Shown one piece after another: positions 16,391 to 27,500 of a stretch of 64,000 nucleotides of DNA; within the stretch, counting starts at the first letter, position 1; each line of letters begins with the position of its first letter. The translations under genes were made by a program, and so were the position numbers. The stretch is taken from assembly GCF_022921075.1 (NCBI RefSeq), contig NZ_CP095050.1:1054001-1118000 (forward strand). Direction: 5' to 3'. Origin of the DNA: Hymenobacter sp. 5317J-9. GTDB lineage: Bacteria > Bacteroidota > Bacteroidia > Cytophagales > Hymenobacteraceae. A model generated the notes under the pieces. That model made no database searches. It saw nothing but the letters and a program-made list of their open reading frames with translations, and was not told the origin of the DNA.

Positions 16391-19300
16391 ATGAAGCACC
16401 TCTACACCCTCCGTTTCTTGCTGGCTGGCCCACTGGCTTTGCTGGCACTGCTGGCGGCCGCGCCCGCCGTGGCCCAGGTTGTAGTTGGCCGGGCCGCGCC
16501 CACGGTGGAGGCCCGCAAGCAGGTGCTGCGCGACGCCCTGCACCTTGCCCCCAATACCGACCTGCGCCCCACCGCCACCGAGCCCGACCCGCTGGGCTTC
16601 GTGCACGAGCAATACCAGGTGTACTACCAGGGCGTGAAGGTGGAGCACGGCCTGCTGCGGGTGCACAGCCGCGCCGGCAAAGTGGAATCAATCAGTGGCG
16701 AGACGTTACAGCCGGCCGCGGGCCTGGCCGTGCAGCCGAGGCTGAGCGAGGCCGCCGCCCTGCAACGGGCGCTGGCCGTGGTGGGGGCCCGCACCTACAA
16801 GTGGCAGCTGCCCGCCGAAGAAGCCGTCCTCCAGCAGCAAACCGGCAAGCCCACGGCCACCTACCAGCCGGAAGGCGAACTGGTGCTGGTGGGCGACTTC
16901 CGCCAGCCCGAAGCCGGCCGGCCGCTGGTGCTGGCCTGGAAATTCAACATCTACGCCCACGAGCCGGTGAGCCGTGCCTGGTACTACGTCGATGCCCAGA
17001 CCGGGCAGGTGGTGCTGCGCGATGCCATCATCAAGCACGCCAATGCGCCGGGGGCCACGTTTGCCACCCGCTACGTGGGCACGCGCACTTCTATTACCGA
17101 CAACACCGGCAGCGGCTACCGCCTGCGCGAAACCGCCACCAGCCGGGGCGTTACCACCCTGAACGTGCGCAAGGGTAACACCTTCTCGGCAGCGGTGGAC
17201 TTCGTGGATAACGACAACAACTGGACGGCCGCCGAGCACAACAACGCCAACTTCGACAACGCCGCCCTCGACGCCCACCTCGGGGCCCAGGCCACCCAGG
17301 GGTATTGGGCCAGTGTGCACGGCCGCGATTCTTACGACGACCGCGGCTCCGTGCTGCTGAGCTACGTGCACTACGACGAAACCCCCACCAGTACGGCTGG
17401 CACCGACAACGCCTATTGGAATGGCACGGCCATGCTCTACGGCGACGGCAACACCCTGTTCAGGCCGCTGACGGCCATCGACGTGTGCGGCCACGAAATC
17501 GGCCACGCCGTGTGCGAGGCCACCGCCAATCTGGTGTATTCCAACGAGTCGGGGGCGCTCAACGAAGGCTTCTCCGACATCTGGGGGGCTTGCGTGGAAA
17601 ATTATTTTGACCCCGCCAAGCAGGTGTACCTCATCGGCGAAGATATTACGCTGCCCAGCTTCGGCCTGGCGCTGCGCTCGATGAGCAACCCCAACCAGTT
17701 CGGCCAGCCCGACACCTACAAGGGCACCAACTGGTATACCGGTACCGCCGACGACGGCGGGGTGCACACCAACTCGGGCGTGCTCAACTACTGGTTTTAT
17801 CTGCTGAGCGCCGGCGGCGCGGGCACCAACGACTTTGGCACCAGCTTCAGCGTGACGGGCATCAGCATTGCCAAGGCCGAGCGCATAGCCTACCGCGCCG
17901 AGCGGTTTTACATGACGCCGAGCACCAACTACCTAGCCGCCCGTCAGGCCACCCTGCAGGCCGCCATCGATTTGTTTGGCCTGGGCTCGGCCGAGGCCAC
18001 GGCCACGGCGCAGGCCTGGCGGGCGGTGGGCGTGGGCACCGCCACCGGCGCGCTGGAAGGCGCGCCCACCCTCACCGGCTTCGCGCCCACCAGCGGCCCG
18101 ACGGGCACGGAAGTGACCCTCTCGGGCACCAACCTGGGCGCCACGTACAAGGTGACGTTCAACGGCGTCGATGCCCGCATTGCCACGCTCAGCACGGGTA
18201 CTACGGTCACGGTGACGGTGCCCGGCACGGCCACCACGGGCATTATCAGCCTGACCACGCCCAGCGGCACCGTGACAACCAGCACCCTCACGCCAGCCAA
18301 TTTCACGGTGAATTCGCCGGGCCTGGCCCCCACCATTACCGGCTATTTGCCGGCTGCCGGGCAGGTGCAGGGCGGTAGCGTGAGCATCAGCGGCACCAAC
18401 TTTACCGGGGCCACGGCGGTGAAGTTCAACGGCACGGCGGCGGTGTTTGCCGTGGTGAACGCCACCACCATCACGGCCACGGTGCCGGCTGGGGCCACGT
18501 CCGGGGCCCTTACCGTGACCACGCCCAGCGGCACTGCCACGGCCCCAACCACCTTCCTGGTGCTGCCAGCCATTACGAGCTTCTCGCCCACGAGCGCCAC
18601 CGTGGGCACCACGGTGACGATAACGGGCACCAGCTTCACGGGGGCGGTAAACGTGAAGTTCAACGGCGTATACGCGACGGCTTTTGCCGTGGTGAATGCC
18701 ACTACCATCACCGCCACGGTGCCCAACGGGGCCACCACTGGCCCGATTACTGTGCGCACGCCCAGCGGCACGGCCACTTCGCCCACCAACTTCACGGTGA
18801 CGGCGTCGCTGGCCATTACCAGCTTCTCGCCCACGACCGGGATAGTGGGCACTGTCGTTAATATCCAGGGCCGGGGCTTTACCGGCACCTCAGCCATCAC
18901 GTTTGGCGGGGTGAACGCGCCCACGTACACGGTGGCGTCGGACCTGGAAATATGGGCGACGGTGCCGACGGGGGCGCCGACGGGCAGCATTGTGCTGACC
19001 ACGCCGCTGGGTACGGCTACCTCGCCAAGTGTCTTCACGGTAGACCCCGGCTTGCCCATTATCAGCAGCTTCACGCCGACGAGCGGGGCGGTGGGCACGG
19101 CCGTTACCCTCACGGGAAATTACTTCACGGGCACAACGGCGGTGCGTTTCAATGGCACGGCGGCCACGTTTACGGCGGTCAACAGTACCACCATCAACAC
19201 GACGGTGCCGGCCGGGGCCACCACGGGGCCCATCAGCGTGACAAATGCCGTGGGCACCGGCACCAGCGCGGCCAGCTTCAACCTGCCGCCAGGCAACGAC

Positions 19301-22300
19301 CTGTGCGCTAACGCGCTGCCGCTGGCCTGCGGCGGCACGGTGACGGGCACCACCGTGGGCGTTACGAACACCGGCGACCCGACGGTGGCTTGCGGTGGCA
19401 GAACGCCCAGCACCTCGGGCGGGGTGTTTTACCAGATAACGGGCACCGGCACCAGCATCACGCTCACCGCCTGCACCGGCACTACCTACGACATGGTGCT
19501 GTTTGTGTACACGGGCAGTTGTGGGGCCTACACCTGCGTGGCCAGCGACGACGACGGATGCGGCGTGACCACCGGCGGCCCCTCAACGCTAACGTTTGCT
19601 TCGACGGCCGGCACCCCCTACCTGGTGTACGTGACGGGCTTTAACACAGCCAAGGGCCCGTTTACCCTCACGGCCACTTGCGGTGCGCCGCCCACCATCA
19701 GCAGCTTTACGCCTACCAGCGGCGCGGGCGGCACGGCGGTGAGCATCACGGGGACCAATTTTACGGGGGCCACGGCCGTGCGCTTTGCCGGGGTGGCGGC
19801 CGCTGGGTTTAGCGTGACCAATGCCACCACCATCTCGGCCACCGCCCCGGCGGGCGTGGTCACGGGCCCCATCAGCGTGGTGACGCCGGGCGGCACGGCC
19901 ACGAGCGCGACGGATTTTGTGGGGCCGCCCACCGTCAGCAGCTTCACGCCCGTTGTGGGGCTGGCGGGCACCAGCGTCACGGTGAGTGGCACGGGCTTCG
20001 TCGGGGTCACGGCGGTGCGCTTCAATGGCACGGCGGCCACCACGTTCGCCGTCACCAACAGCACCACCCTCACGGCCACGGTGCCGGCCGGGGCCACCAC
20101 GGGACCCATCAGCGTGGTCAATGCGGCGGGCACGGGCACCAGCGCCGCGCCTTACACCGTGGCGCTGCCGCTGCTGGTCAGCGCCCTCAGCCCCACGCGC
20201 AACGCCCGGGCGGCGGCGCGTACAACCAACGTGGGCATCACCTTCAACCAAAATGTGAACGCGGCCACGGCCGGCACCGTGCGGGCGTACAGCCCGCAGC
20301 GCGGCGGGCAGGTGGTGCGCGGCGGCAACGCCACGGCCAGCGCCGCCGTGCTCACGGTGAACCCCGCCACCGACCTCAAGCCCGGCGAAACGGTGCTGGT
20401 GACCGTGCCCGCTGCGGTCACCAGCAGCAGCACGGGCCTTGGGGCCAAGCCGCAGGTGTACCAGTTCACGGCGGCGGCCGGCGGCTCGGGCACCGGCAGT
20501 TTCCAGCCCGGCTCCGACTTCACCACCGGCACCACCCCAACGGGCATAGCCGCCGCCGACGTGGACGGCGACGGCGACCTGGACCTGCTCACGGCCAACT
20601 TCAACGCCAGCACGGTGAGCGTGCGCTACAACGACGGCACCGGCGCCTACAGTGGCAGCCAGACCGTGCCGGTGGGCAGCCAGCCCTATGACGTGGTGAT
20701 GGCCGACGTGGACGGTGACGGGGACCTCGACTTCCTGGCCACCAACTCCGGCAGCAACACCGTGAGCGTGCGCCTGAACGGCGGCGACGCCACCGGCTCC
20801 AATACCGGCCTGTTTGGTAACGGCTCCACCGTGAGCGTGGGCACCGCTCCCTTCAACACAGCCGTGGGCGACGTGGACGGCGACGGGGATTTGGACTTCC
20901 TGACGGCCAACTACAGCACCACCGCCGCCACCGTGAGCGTGCGGCTGAACAACGGCACGGGCACCTTCGCCGCCGGTTCCACGGTGAGCGTGGGCAACGG
21001 CGGCGGCTATGTGGCGGTGGGCGACGTGGACGGCGATGGCGACCTCGACCTCCTCACGGCCAACTTCAACGCCAATACGGTGAGCGTGCGCCTGAACGGC
21101 GGCGATGCCACCGGCTCGAACACCGGCACCTTCTCCGGCGGTTCTAACCCGGCCGTCGGCACCGGCCCTTACGCCGTGCAGCTGGGCGACGTGGATGCGG
21201 ACGGCGACCTGGACTTCATCAGTGCCAACTTCACCGGCAACACCGTGAGCGTGCAACTGAACAACGGCACCGGCACCTTCGCCGCCGGCTCCACGGTGAG
21301 CGTGGGTACCGGCCCCTCTTACGCCGGGCTGGCCGACGTGGACGCGGACGGCGACCTGGACATCGTGACGGCGAACTTTGGCACGGGTGCGAACACGGCG
21401 AGCGTGCGGCTGAACGGCGGCACCGGCACCTTCACGGGCAGCACCAACGTCGCCGTGGGCACCAAGCCCTATAGCGTGGCCCTGGGCGACGTGGACGGCG
21501 ACGGCGACTTGGATTTGCTTGCGGCCATTTCCGACGACGGCGGCTCGACGGGGGGCGGGGCGAGCGTGCGCTTCAACCGCGGCCCGGCCCCTGTCATCAG
21601 CAGCTTCTCGCCCACCAGCGGCGTGGCCGGCACCCCCGTCACCCTCACCGGCACCAACCTGGGCGCGGCCACCAGCCTCACGGTGAACGGCGTGAGCACG
21701 ACGCCCACCGTAGTCAATGGCACCAGCCTCACTTTCACGGTACCGGCCGGCTGCAGCGCCACCCAAAGCATCACCGTGGGCGCCCCCGACGGCAGCAGCG
21801 CCGCCAACGCCACCTTCGCGGTGCGGCTGGCCGTGGCCAGTACCAGCCCGGCCGCCAACGCCCGCAGCGCCCCGCGCACCAGCTCGGCCGTGGGCCTGAC
21901 CTTCAGCGAGCCGGTGAGCAGTGCCAGCGTGACCACGGCGGCCAGCCAGGTGAAAGTGTATTCGGCGCAAGCGGGTGGGCGCAAAGCCGGCACCTGGACC
22001 GGGGGCGGCGGCAGCACCATCGGCTACACCAGCAGCCTGCCGGGCAGCCGCGCCAATTTCCAGCCCGGCGAAGTGGTGAACGTGACCGTGCCGGCCACCC
22101 TGGCGACGGCCACCGGCCTGGCGGCCCGCCCGCGCGTGTACCAGTTTGTGGCGGCCACGAGCGGCCAGGGCCGGGGGGCCTTCCCGGACGGCTCGAACAT
22201 TGCCGTGGGTGCCAACCCCGCCGGCGTGGCCGTGGGCGACGTGGACGGCGACGGCGACCTCGACCTGGTCAGCGTCAACTCGGGCAACTTCAGCGTGAGC

Positions 22301-23839
22301 GTGCGCCTGAACGGCGGCGACGCCACCGGCTCCAATACGGGCACGTTTGGCAACGGCACCGACGTGAGCGTGGGTGGCAGCCCCGCCAGCATTGTGCTGG
22401 GCGACGTGGACGGCGACGGCGACCTGGACATCCTCACCGCCAACTCGGGCAGCAACACCGTGAGCGTGTTGCTAAATGGCGGCAACGCCACCGGCTCGAA
22501 CACGGGCGTCTTCTCGGGCGGCTCGACGGCCAGCGGCACCAACCAAGCCACCGACCTGGCCCTGGGCGACCTGGACGGCGACGGCGATTTGGATTTGGTC
22601 ATCGTGAATGGCGGCACCAGCACGGTGAGCGTGCGCCTGAACGGCGGCGACGCCACCGGTTCCAATACGGGCACGTTCAGCAACGGCTCGAACCCCACCG
22701 TGGGCAACAACCCCGCCAGCGTGGCCGTGGGCGACGTGGACAACGACGGCGACCTGGACCTGCTTGTGAGCGCCGGCACCATCATCAGCTCCGTGGGCGT
22801 ACTGCTGAACGGCGGCGACGCCACCGGTTCCAATACCGGCATATTCGCCGCCGGCGCCAGCGTTGGGGTGGGGCAGCTGGCGCGCGGACTAGCCGTGGGC
22901 GATGTGAACGGCGACGGTGCGCTGGACTTTGTGACCGCCAACGGCATCAGCACGGGCACGGTGAGCGTGGCCCTCAATACAGGCACGGGCGGCTTCAATG
23001 CCCCCGCCACCGTGACGGTAGGCAACACCCCCAACGATGTGGCGCTGGCCGATGTGGACGCCGACGGCGACCTCGACCTGCTGGCGGCTAACTTCGGCAG
23101 CAACACCGTGAGCGTGCGCCTGAACGGCGGCAATGCCAATGGCACAAATACCGGGGTGTTCAGCAACGGCACCGACCCCGCCGTGGGCAACTCCCCGCTC
23201 GGCGTGGCCGCGGGAGACCTGGATGGCGACGGCGACCTCGACCTGCTGGCGGCCAACTCGGGCAGCAACACCGTGAGCGTGCGCCTCAACCTGAACACGG
23301 CCCCGCTGCCCGTGGAGCTGACGGCCTTCACCGCCACGGCCAAAGCGCCGAACGTGCAGTTGCACTGGCGCACCGCCAGCGAAAAGAACAGCGCCCGCTT
23401 CGAAGTCGAGCGCAGCCTCAACGGGCAGCAGTTTGATAGAATTGGCGAAGTAGCCGGCCAGGGCACCAAAACCAGCGCGACGGACTACGCTTATCTGGAC
23501 AGCCCGCTCCCCCAGGCCGGCACCAGCCAGGCCCCCATCTACTACCGCCTGCGGCAGGTAGACCTCGACGGCACGGCCGCATTCTCGCCCGTGCGGGCCG
23601 TGACGCTGAGCGGGAAGCAGCCGCTCACGCTTTACCCCAATCCGGCCCGCGAGACGGTGACGGTGGGCGGCACCGCGGCCGGGGCGCCGGTGGAAGTATG
23701 CGATGCGCTGGGCCGCGTGGTGGCCGCGGCCACGGCCGATGCGGCGGGCACCGCCCAGCTGGCATTGCCGGCCGGGCTGGCCGCCGGCGTGTACGTGGTG
23801 CGCAGCGGCCCCAGCACCTTGCGCCTGCTGGTGGAATAA
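16391..23839 (+). CDS. Giant M4 (thermolysin-type) metalloprotease with IPT/TIG and FG-GAP domains, T9SS cargo
   Basis: This encodes a 2482-residue protein. It starts at ATG 16391 because [21 protein letters not shown] is a proper signal peptide. An FTP/PepSY-like propeptide is followed by the M4 catalytic domain with HEIGH at residues 368-372 (zinc ligands and catalytic Glu) and downstream NEGFSDIWG providing the third ligand. C-terminal to it are five IPT/TIG repeats, a pre-peptidase-type domain ([14 protein letters not shown]), two more IPT domains, an SbsA-type Ig domain, an FG-GAP propeller with repeated DVDGDGDLD calcium loops, another IPT, a second Ig plus propeller, and a T9SS type A sorting domain (LYPNPA ... 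LLVE). The active site is intact, so it should be a surface-displayed protease with large adhesive arms. Normal M4 proteases are about 500-900 residues, so most of this one is accessory. The propeller DNA is highly repetitive. Confidence 0.92.
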   Translation: MKHLYTLRFLLAGPLALLALLAAAPAVAQVVVGRAAPTVEARKQVLRDALHLAPNTDLRPTATEPDPLGFVHEQYQVYYQGVKVEHGLLRVHSRAGKVESISGETLQPAAGLAVQPRLSEAAALQRALAVVGARTYKWQLPAEEAVLQQQTGKPTATYQPEGELVLVGDFRQPEAGRPLVLAWKFNIYAHEPVSRAWYYVDAQTGQVVLRDAIIKHANAPGATFATRYVGTRTSITDNTGSGYRLRETATSRGVTTLNVRKGNTFSAAVDFVDNDNNWTAAEHNNANFDNAALDAHLGAQATQGYWASVHGRDSYDDRGSVLLSYVHYDETPTSTAGTDNAYWNGTAMLYGDGNTLFRPLTAIDVCGHEIGHAVCEATANLVYSNESGALNEGFSDIWGACVENYFDPAKQVYLIGEDITLPSFGLALRSMSNPNQFGQPDTYKGTNWYTGTADDGGVHTNSGVLNYWFYLLSAGGAGTNDFGTSFSVTGISIAKAERIAYRAERFYMTPSTNYLAARQATLQAAIDLFGLGSAEATATAQAWRAVGVGTATGALEGAPTLTGFAPTSGPTGTEVTLSGTNLGATYKVTFNGVDARIATLSTGTTVTVTVPGTATTGIISLTTPSGTVTTSTLTPANFTVNSPGLAPTITGYLPAAGQVQGGSVSISGTNFTGATAVKFNGTAAVFAVVNATTITATVPAGATSGALTVTTPSGTATAPTTFLVLPAITSFSPTSATVGTTVTITGTSFTGAVNVKFNGVYATAFAVVNATTITATVPNGATTGPITVRTPSGTATSPTNFTVTASLAITSFSPTTGIVGTVVNIQGRGFTGTSAITFGGVNAPTYTVASDLEIWATVPTGAPTGSIVLTTPLGTATSPSVFTVDPGLPIISSFTPTSGAVGTAVTLTGNYFTGTTAVRFNGTAATFTAVNSTTINTTVPAGATTGPISVTNAVGTGTSAASFNLPPGNDLCANALPLACGGTVTGTTVGVTNTGDPTVACGGRTPSTSGGVFYQITGTGTSITLTACTGTTYDMVLFVYTGSCGAYTCVASDDDGCGVTTGGPSTLTFASTAGTPYLVYVTGFNTAKGPFTLTATCGAPPTISSFTPTSGAGGTAVSITGTNFTGATAVRFAGVAAAGFSVTNATTISATAPAGVVTGPISVVTPGGTATSATDFVGPPTVSSFTPVVGLAGTSVTVSGTGFVGVTAVRFNGTAATTFAVTNSTTLTATVPAGATTGPISVVNAAGTGTSAAPYTVALPLLVSALSPTRNARAAARTTNVGITFNQNVNAATAGTVRAYSPQRGGQVVRGGNATASAAVLTVNPATDLKPGETVLVTVPAAVTSSSTGLGAKPQVYQFTAAAGGSGTGSFQPGSDFTTGTTPTGIAAADVDGDGDLDLLTANFNASTVSVRYNDGTGAYSGSQTVPVGSQPYDVVMADVDGDGDLDFLATNSGSNTVSVRLNGGDATGSNTGLFGNGSTVSVGTAPFNTAVGDVDGDGDLDFLTANYSTTAATVSVRLNNGTGTFAAGSTVSVGNGGGYVAVGDVDGDGDLDLLTANFNANTVSVRLNGGDATGSNTGTFSGGSNPAVGTGPYAVQLGDVDADGDLDFISANFTGNTVSVQLNNGTGTFAAGSTVSVGTGPSYAGLADVDADGDLDIVTANFGTGANTASVRLNGGTGTFTGSTNVAVGTKPYSVALGDVDGDGDLDLLAAISDDGGSTGGGASVRFNRGPAPVISSFSPTSGVAGTPVTLTGTNLGAATSLTVNGVSTTPTVVNGTSLTFTVPAGCSATQSITVGAPDGSSAANATFAVRLAVASTSPAANARSAPRTSSAVGLTFSEPVSSASVTTAASQVKVYSAQAGGRKAGTWTGGGGSTIGYTSSLPGSRANFQPGEVVNVTVPATLATATGLAARPRVYQFVAATSGQGRGAFPDGSNIAVGANPAGVAVGDVDGDGDLDLVSVNSGNFSVSVRLNGGDATGSNTGTFGNGTDVSVGGSPASIVLGDVDGDGDLDILTANSGSNTVSVLLNGGNATGSNTGVFSGGSTASGTNQATDLALGDLDGDGDLDLVIVNGGTSTVSVRLNGGDATGSNTGTFSNGSNPTVGNNPASVAVGDVDNDGDLDLLVSAGTIISSVGVLLNGGDATGSNTGIFAAGASVGVGQLARGLAVGDVNGDGALDFVTANGISTGTVSVALNTGTGGFNAPATVTVGNTPNDVALADVDADGDLDLLAANFGSNTVSVRLNGGNANGTNTGVFSNGTDPAVGNSPLGVAAGDLDGDGDLDLLAANSGSNTVSVRLNLNTAPLPVELTAFTATAKAPNVQLHWRTASEKNSARFEVERSLNGQQFDRIGEVAGQGTKTSATDYAYLDSPLPQAGTSQAPIYYRLRQVDLDGTAAFSPVRAVTLSGKQPLTLYPNPARETVTVGGTAAGAPVEVCDALGRVVAAATADAAGTAQLALPAGLAAGVYVVRSGPSTLRLLVE

Positions 23840-24039
23840 ACGCCGTTACCTCGACGGAACAACCCTGGCGCCGAACGAGGCACCCGGTGCTCAACTTGCG
23901 GCCACGGTGCCCTGGCGGCGCCACGCCTATTACTTCCTGGTCGGCGGTAGTCGGACAAAAGGTGGTACTTTGCAGTGCTAAATGGCCGTAAAGTCATAAG
24001 CATTCTTTCAAGCATCCATCATTTTCGGCTCCTGACATT

Positions 24040-24420
24040 GTGAAGTCATTTTCTGCCCTCGTTTTTTTTCTGGCTGTAGCAGCGGTTGGCTGCAATGCTG
24101 AGCGCGTCAGCAGCAGCCCTTCATCATTGCGCGAGCAAGAAGTGGTGCATTTCCGGACCGTGCCGGGCAAAGCGCCCGTGCTGTTTGGCCAGGTGCAAGC
24201 CGTGGATGATGCCGGGCGCTACCCCATGGCCACCTCCTCGGTTTCGGTCGATGGCAAAGTGTACTACACCAATGCCCTGGGCGCGTACCGCGTGCCGGTG
24301 GCCGTGGGCAAGCACCAGCTGGTGGTGGAGCACACGGGCGTACGTTCCTCGCGCGCCTCCGTGAAAGTGGAGCCGGGCGATTCCGTGCAGGTCAACTTCT
24401 ACCTGCGTTACGCCGATTGA
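24040..24420 (+). CDS. Small lipoprotein with carboxypeptidase-regulatory-like domain
   Basis: This encodes a 126-residue protein beginning at GTG. Residues 1-18 form a lipoprotein signal ending in AAVGC (Cys18). Residues about 45-126 resemble the transthyretin-like CarboxypepD_reg fold: VLFGQVQAVDDAG, SVSVDGKVYYTNALGAYRVPV, and HQLVVEHTG. Such domains occur in envelope proteins, often TonB-dependent ones, but here the domain stands alone. It lies 200 bases after the M4 protease and just before a shared terminator. Function unknown; an outer-membrane accessory role is inferred. Confidence 0.65.
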   Translation: MKSFSALVFFLAVAAVGCNAERVSSSPSSLREQEVVHFRTVPGKAPVLFGQVQAVDDAGRYPMATSSVSVDGKVYYTNALGAYRVPVAVGKHQLVVEHTGVRSSRASVKVEPGDSVQVNFYLRYAD

Positions 24421-24443
24421 GGCATCGCCCGATGGCAAAAAGC

Positions 24444-24478
24444 AAAAAGGCCACCCGATGTGTCGGGTGGCCTTTTTT
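24444..24478. terminator. Bidirectional rho-independent terminator
   Basis: GGCCACCCGA (24449-24458) pairs perfectly with TCGGGTGGCC (24463-24472) around the loop TGTG. It is flanked by A5 on the left and T6 on the right, so it can work in both directions between the convergent lipoprotein gene and the giant minus-strand gene. Confidence 0.9.
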
Positions 24479-24506
24479 GCGTTTGGGAGGATGCACCACC
24501 GGGTGG

Positions 24507-27500
24507 CTATTCTACCTGTAGCATGCGGCTAAGCTGTCGGTCGGCGGTGGAGAGGCGCACGAGGTAGGTGCCGGCGGCCAGCTGGGGCAGGCTGAGGATA
24601 GCGCTGCCGGCGCTGGCGGCGGGTATTTCCTGACGGTACACCTGCTGCCCCAGCGTGTTGAACACCGTGACCGTGGCGGCCTGGCGGCCCAGGCCCGGCA
24701 CCTGCAGCTGCACGCGCTGGCTGGCGCCGGCCACGGGGTTGGGGTAGAGGCGCAGTTCCGCGGCGGCGGTTTCGGTGCCGTTGCGGGCGGCCAGCACCGT
24801 GCCCCCGTTCAGGCGCAGGCTCAGGCCAGGAGCGGCGGTGGTGCCCGACATGCTGATGAGGTCCAGGTCGCCGTCGGTGTCGAAGTCGGCCAGGGCCAGC
24901 GCGCTGGGCGTGCCCGGCACTGAAACGGGCGTGCCCGCCGTGAAGGCAAAGCTGCCGCCGTTCATGCGCAGCTGCACAGTGCCGGCCCCAGCCGTGATGG
25001 CCAGGTCCAGGTCGCCGTCGTGGTCGAGGTCGCCCAGGGCCAGGGTGCTGGGTGCCCCGGTCATGGGCAGCACCACGGGCGCGGCAAACGTGTTGGCCGA
25101 GCCGGTGTTGCGGTAGAGGCGCGCCTCGCCAGCTGCCGCGCCGGTGGAGCCCAGCACGGCCAGGTCGAGATGGCCGTCGCCGTCGAAGTCGCCCGCTTTC
25201 AGGTCCTTGGCCGTGAAGCCGGTGCCGGCGTTCAGGCCCAAGGGCACCACCTGGCCTGAAATGCCCAAATCGTCGTTGTTGGCGTTGTACCACATGCTCA
25301 CGGCGCCGGTGGCGGCGTCGGCCACGGCCAGGTCGAGGCCGCCGTTGCGGTCGAAGTCGCCCATGGCCAGGCCCACGGGCAGCGCGAAGCCGTGCGTGAA
25401 CGTGTAGGGCTTGTCGACGAAGTAGCCGCGGGTATTCACGTAGATGTCGATGGCCTGCGGGCGGGTGAGGGCTAAGTCCTGGTCGCCGTCGCCATCGAAG
25501 TCACCGAAAGCAATGGCGTAAGCGCCCGTGTCCAAGGTGAAGGAGTAGTACATGTTTGTGCTGAACGAGTTGCCGGTGTTGTAGGCCAGGTTCAGGTGCG
25601 ATTGCAGCGGGCCACCGTAGTGGTCCACAATGGCCGCCTCCAGGTCGCCGTCGTTATCCAGGTCCACGGCGGCCATGTGGGCGCTCGAGGAGTAGGCGTA
25701 GGGAATCAGGGTGGAATGGTAGGTGAAGGCACCCGTGTGGTTGGGGGTGCCCATCCACAGGTACATCTGCGTCACGTCGACGTTGGAAAACGGGCCCGGG
25801 CCGGCGGTGATGATGTCGAGGGCGCCGTCGTCGTTGAAGTCACCCGTGATGAAGTCGCGGGGCGGGCCCAGGTTCACGCCAAACGGGTTGGGCGCCTGCG
25901 GGGCCACCCCGAAGTTGCCGACGCCCGTGCCGCCCACGGCCGCCGTGTACTGAAACACTTCGGGCTTGGCCCGCGCCCCGGCCACGCCGGGCGTTGTGGG
26001 GGCCGCCTGCAGGAACGAGGGGATGCTCACGCTCACCTGCTCGCCGGGCATTAGCGCGTCCTGGGGCGTCAGGTCCGGGGTGGCGGTGCCCACTTGGCCA
26101 TAGGAAGCGCGGCGCTTGCCCTGGCGCATGGTGGTGTGCATGCGCCAGGCGTCGAAGTTGGCGGCGGTCAGGGCCTGGTTGAAGTTGAGGCGCACGGGGG
26201 CCGTGCGCGACACGTTCAGGGCGTTGGTGGCGGGCGTGTGGCTCAGCAGCTGCAGGGGCGGCACCACCGGTCCGTTGCGCAGCAGCCGGATGCCGGCGTT
26301 GGCCGTGTAGAAAGACGTGGTGAACACGTCGAGGTCGCCGTCGCCGTCGAAATCGGCCATGGCAATGGGCGACGCCAGCGTGGTAGCCACCGTCGTGGGC
26401 TGCGCAAAACTCATGTTGCCGGTGTTGCGCAGCACGCTCAGGCCGGCGTTGAAGGTGCCCATCACCACGTCGAGGTCGCCGTCGGCATCCATGTCGCCCA
26501 CGCTCACGCCGTCGCTGGTGCCGACGGTGCCCACCATGGGGTAGCTCACGTAGCGCACAAACTGGCCAAAACCACCCGCGCCGTCGTTGGCGTAGAAAGC
26601 CAGGCCGGGCAGGTAGTTGTTCTGCAGCATCAGGTCGAGGTCGCCGTCGCCGTCGAAGTCGCCCAGGTTGACGTTGGCGAAGCCGTACTCGTAGCGCGGC
26701 GGCGTGGCCGGCGCCACTAGCTGGCCGGCCCCATCGTTGAACAGCACCGATATCACGCCGGTGTAGTAGTTGGCCTGCACGTAGCCGTAGGTCAGCGCAT
26801 CGAGGTCGCCGTCGTTGTCGAGGTCGGCCAGGCGCAGCCCGTCGATGGGAGTGGTGCCAATGGCAATGGCCGGCAGCGGGGCCGCAAAGCCGCCCCGGCC
26901 CGTGCCCGGGTACACGCGCAGGCCGGAGTCGTCGCGCAGTATCAGGTCGATGTGGCCGTCGCCGGTGATGTCGCCCAGGTCGTAGCCGACGGGATTATAC
27001 CAGGTGCTGCTGGCAAGGGCCGCTGGCACCTGGAAGTTGCCCTGGCCGTCGTTAATCAGCGACTGCACGATGCCCGGCGAGCCGTTCATACGGTTAGTGC
27101 CCACCACGTCGAGGTCGCCGTCCTCGTCGAGGTCGGCCTGGCCGAGGTAGTTGAACTCCCCGCTCCCGAAGGCCAGCTGGGTCGTAAACCCACCCTGGCC
27201 GTTGTTGCGGTAGAGCGTGCCATAGTTGTTGCCGCTGCTGGGGTTGGAAATGGTGAGCAGGTCCACGGCGTTGTCGCCGGTGAAGTCAGCTGCCAGGTAG
27301 CGGCGGGTCTGGCTGGGCGGGGTCATGGGGGCATCGGCCACTAGAGCGCCGCGGCCGGTGCCGCCGGTGGCCGCCCGGAAGGTGAGCACCCGGGCCGTGT
27401 TGCCCAGCACGGTGTTGCCGTTCTGGTCGAGCAGGCCGGGCAGCACGCTCAGGGCCAGCTCCTCGCCGGGCAGCAGGGCCGCAGTGGGCCGGTAGGTGAG

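Noticed and set aside
19589..21970. 793-residue antisense open frame inside the M4 protease gene
   Set aside because: It is Gly/Ala/His/Arg/Val-rich shadow coding of the propeller repeats; the plus frame has clear domains.
20500..23300. Regularly spaced DNA repeats that could suggest a CRISPR array
   Set aside because: The repeats are in frame and encode calcium loops of FG-GAP blades; there are no variable spacers of constant length and no cas genes.
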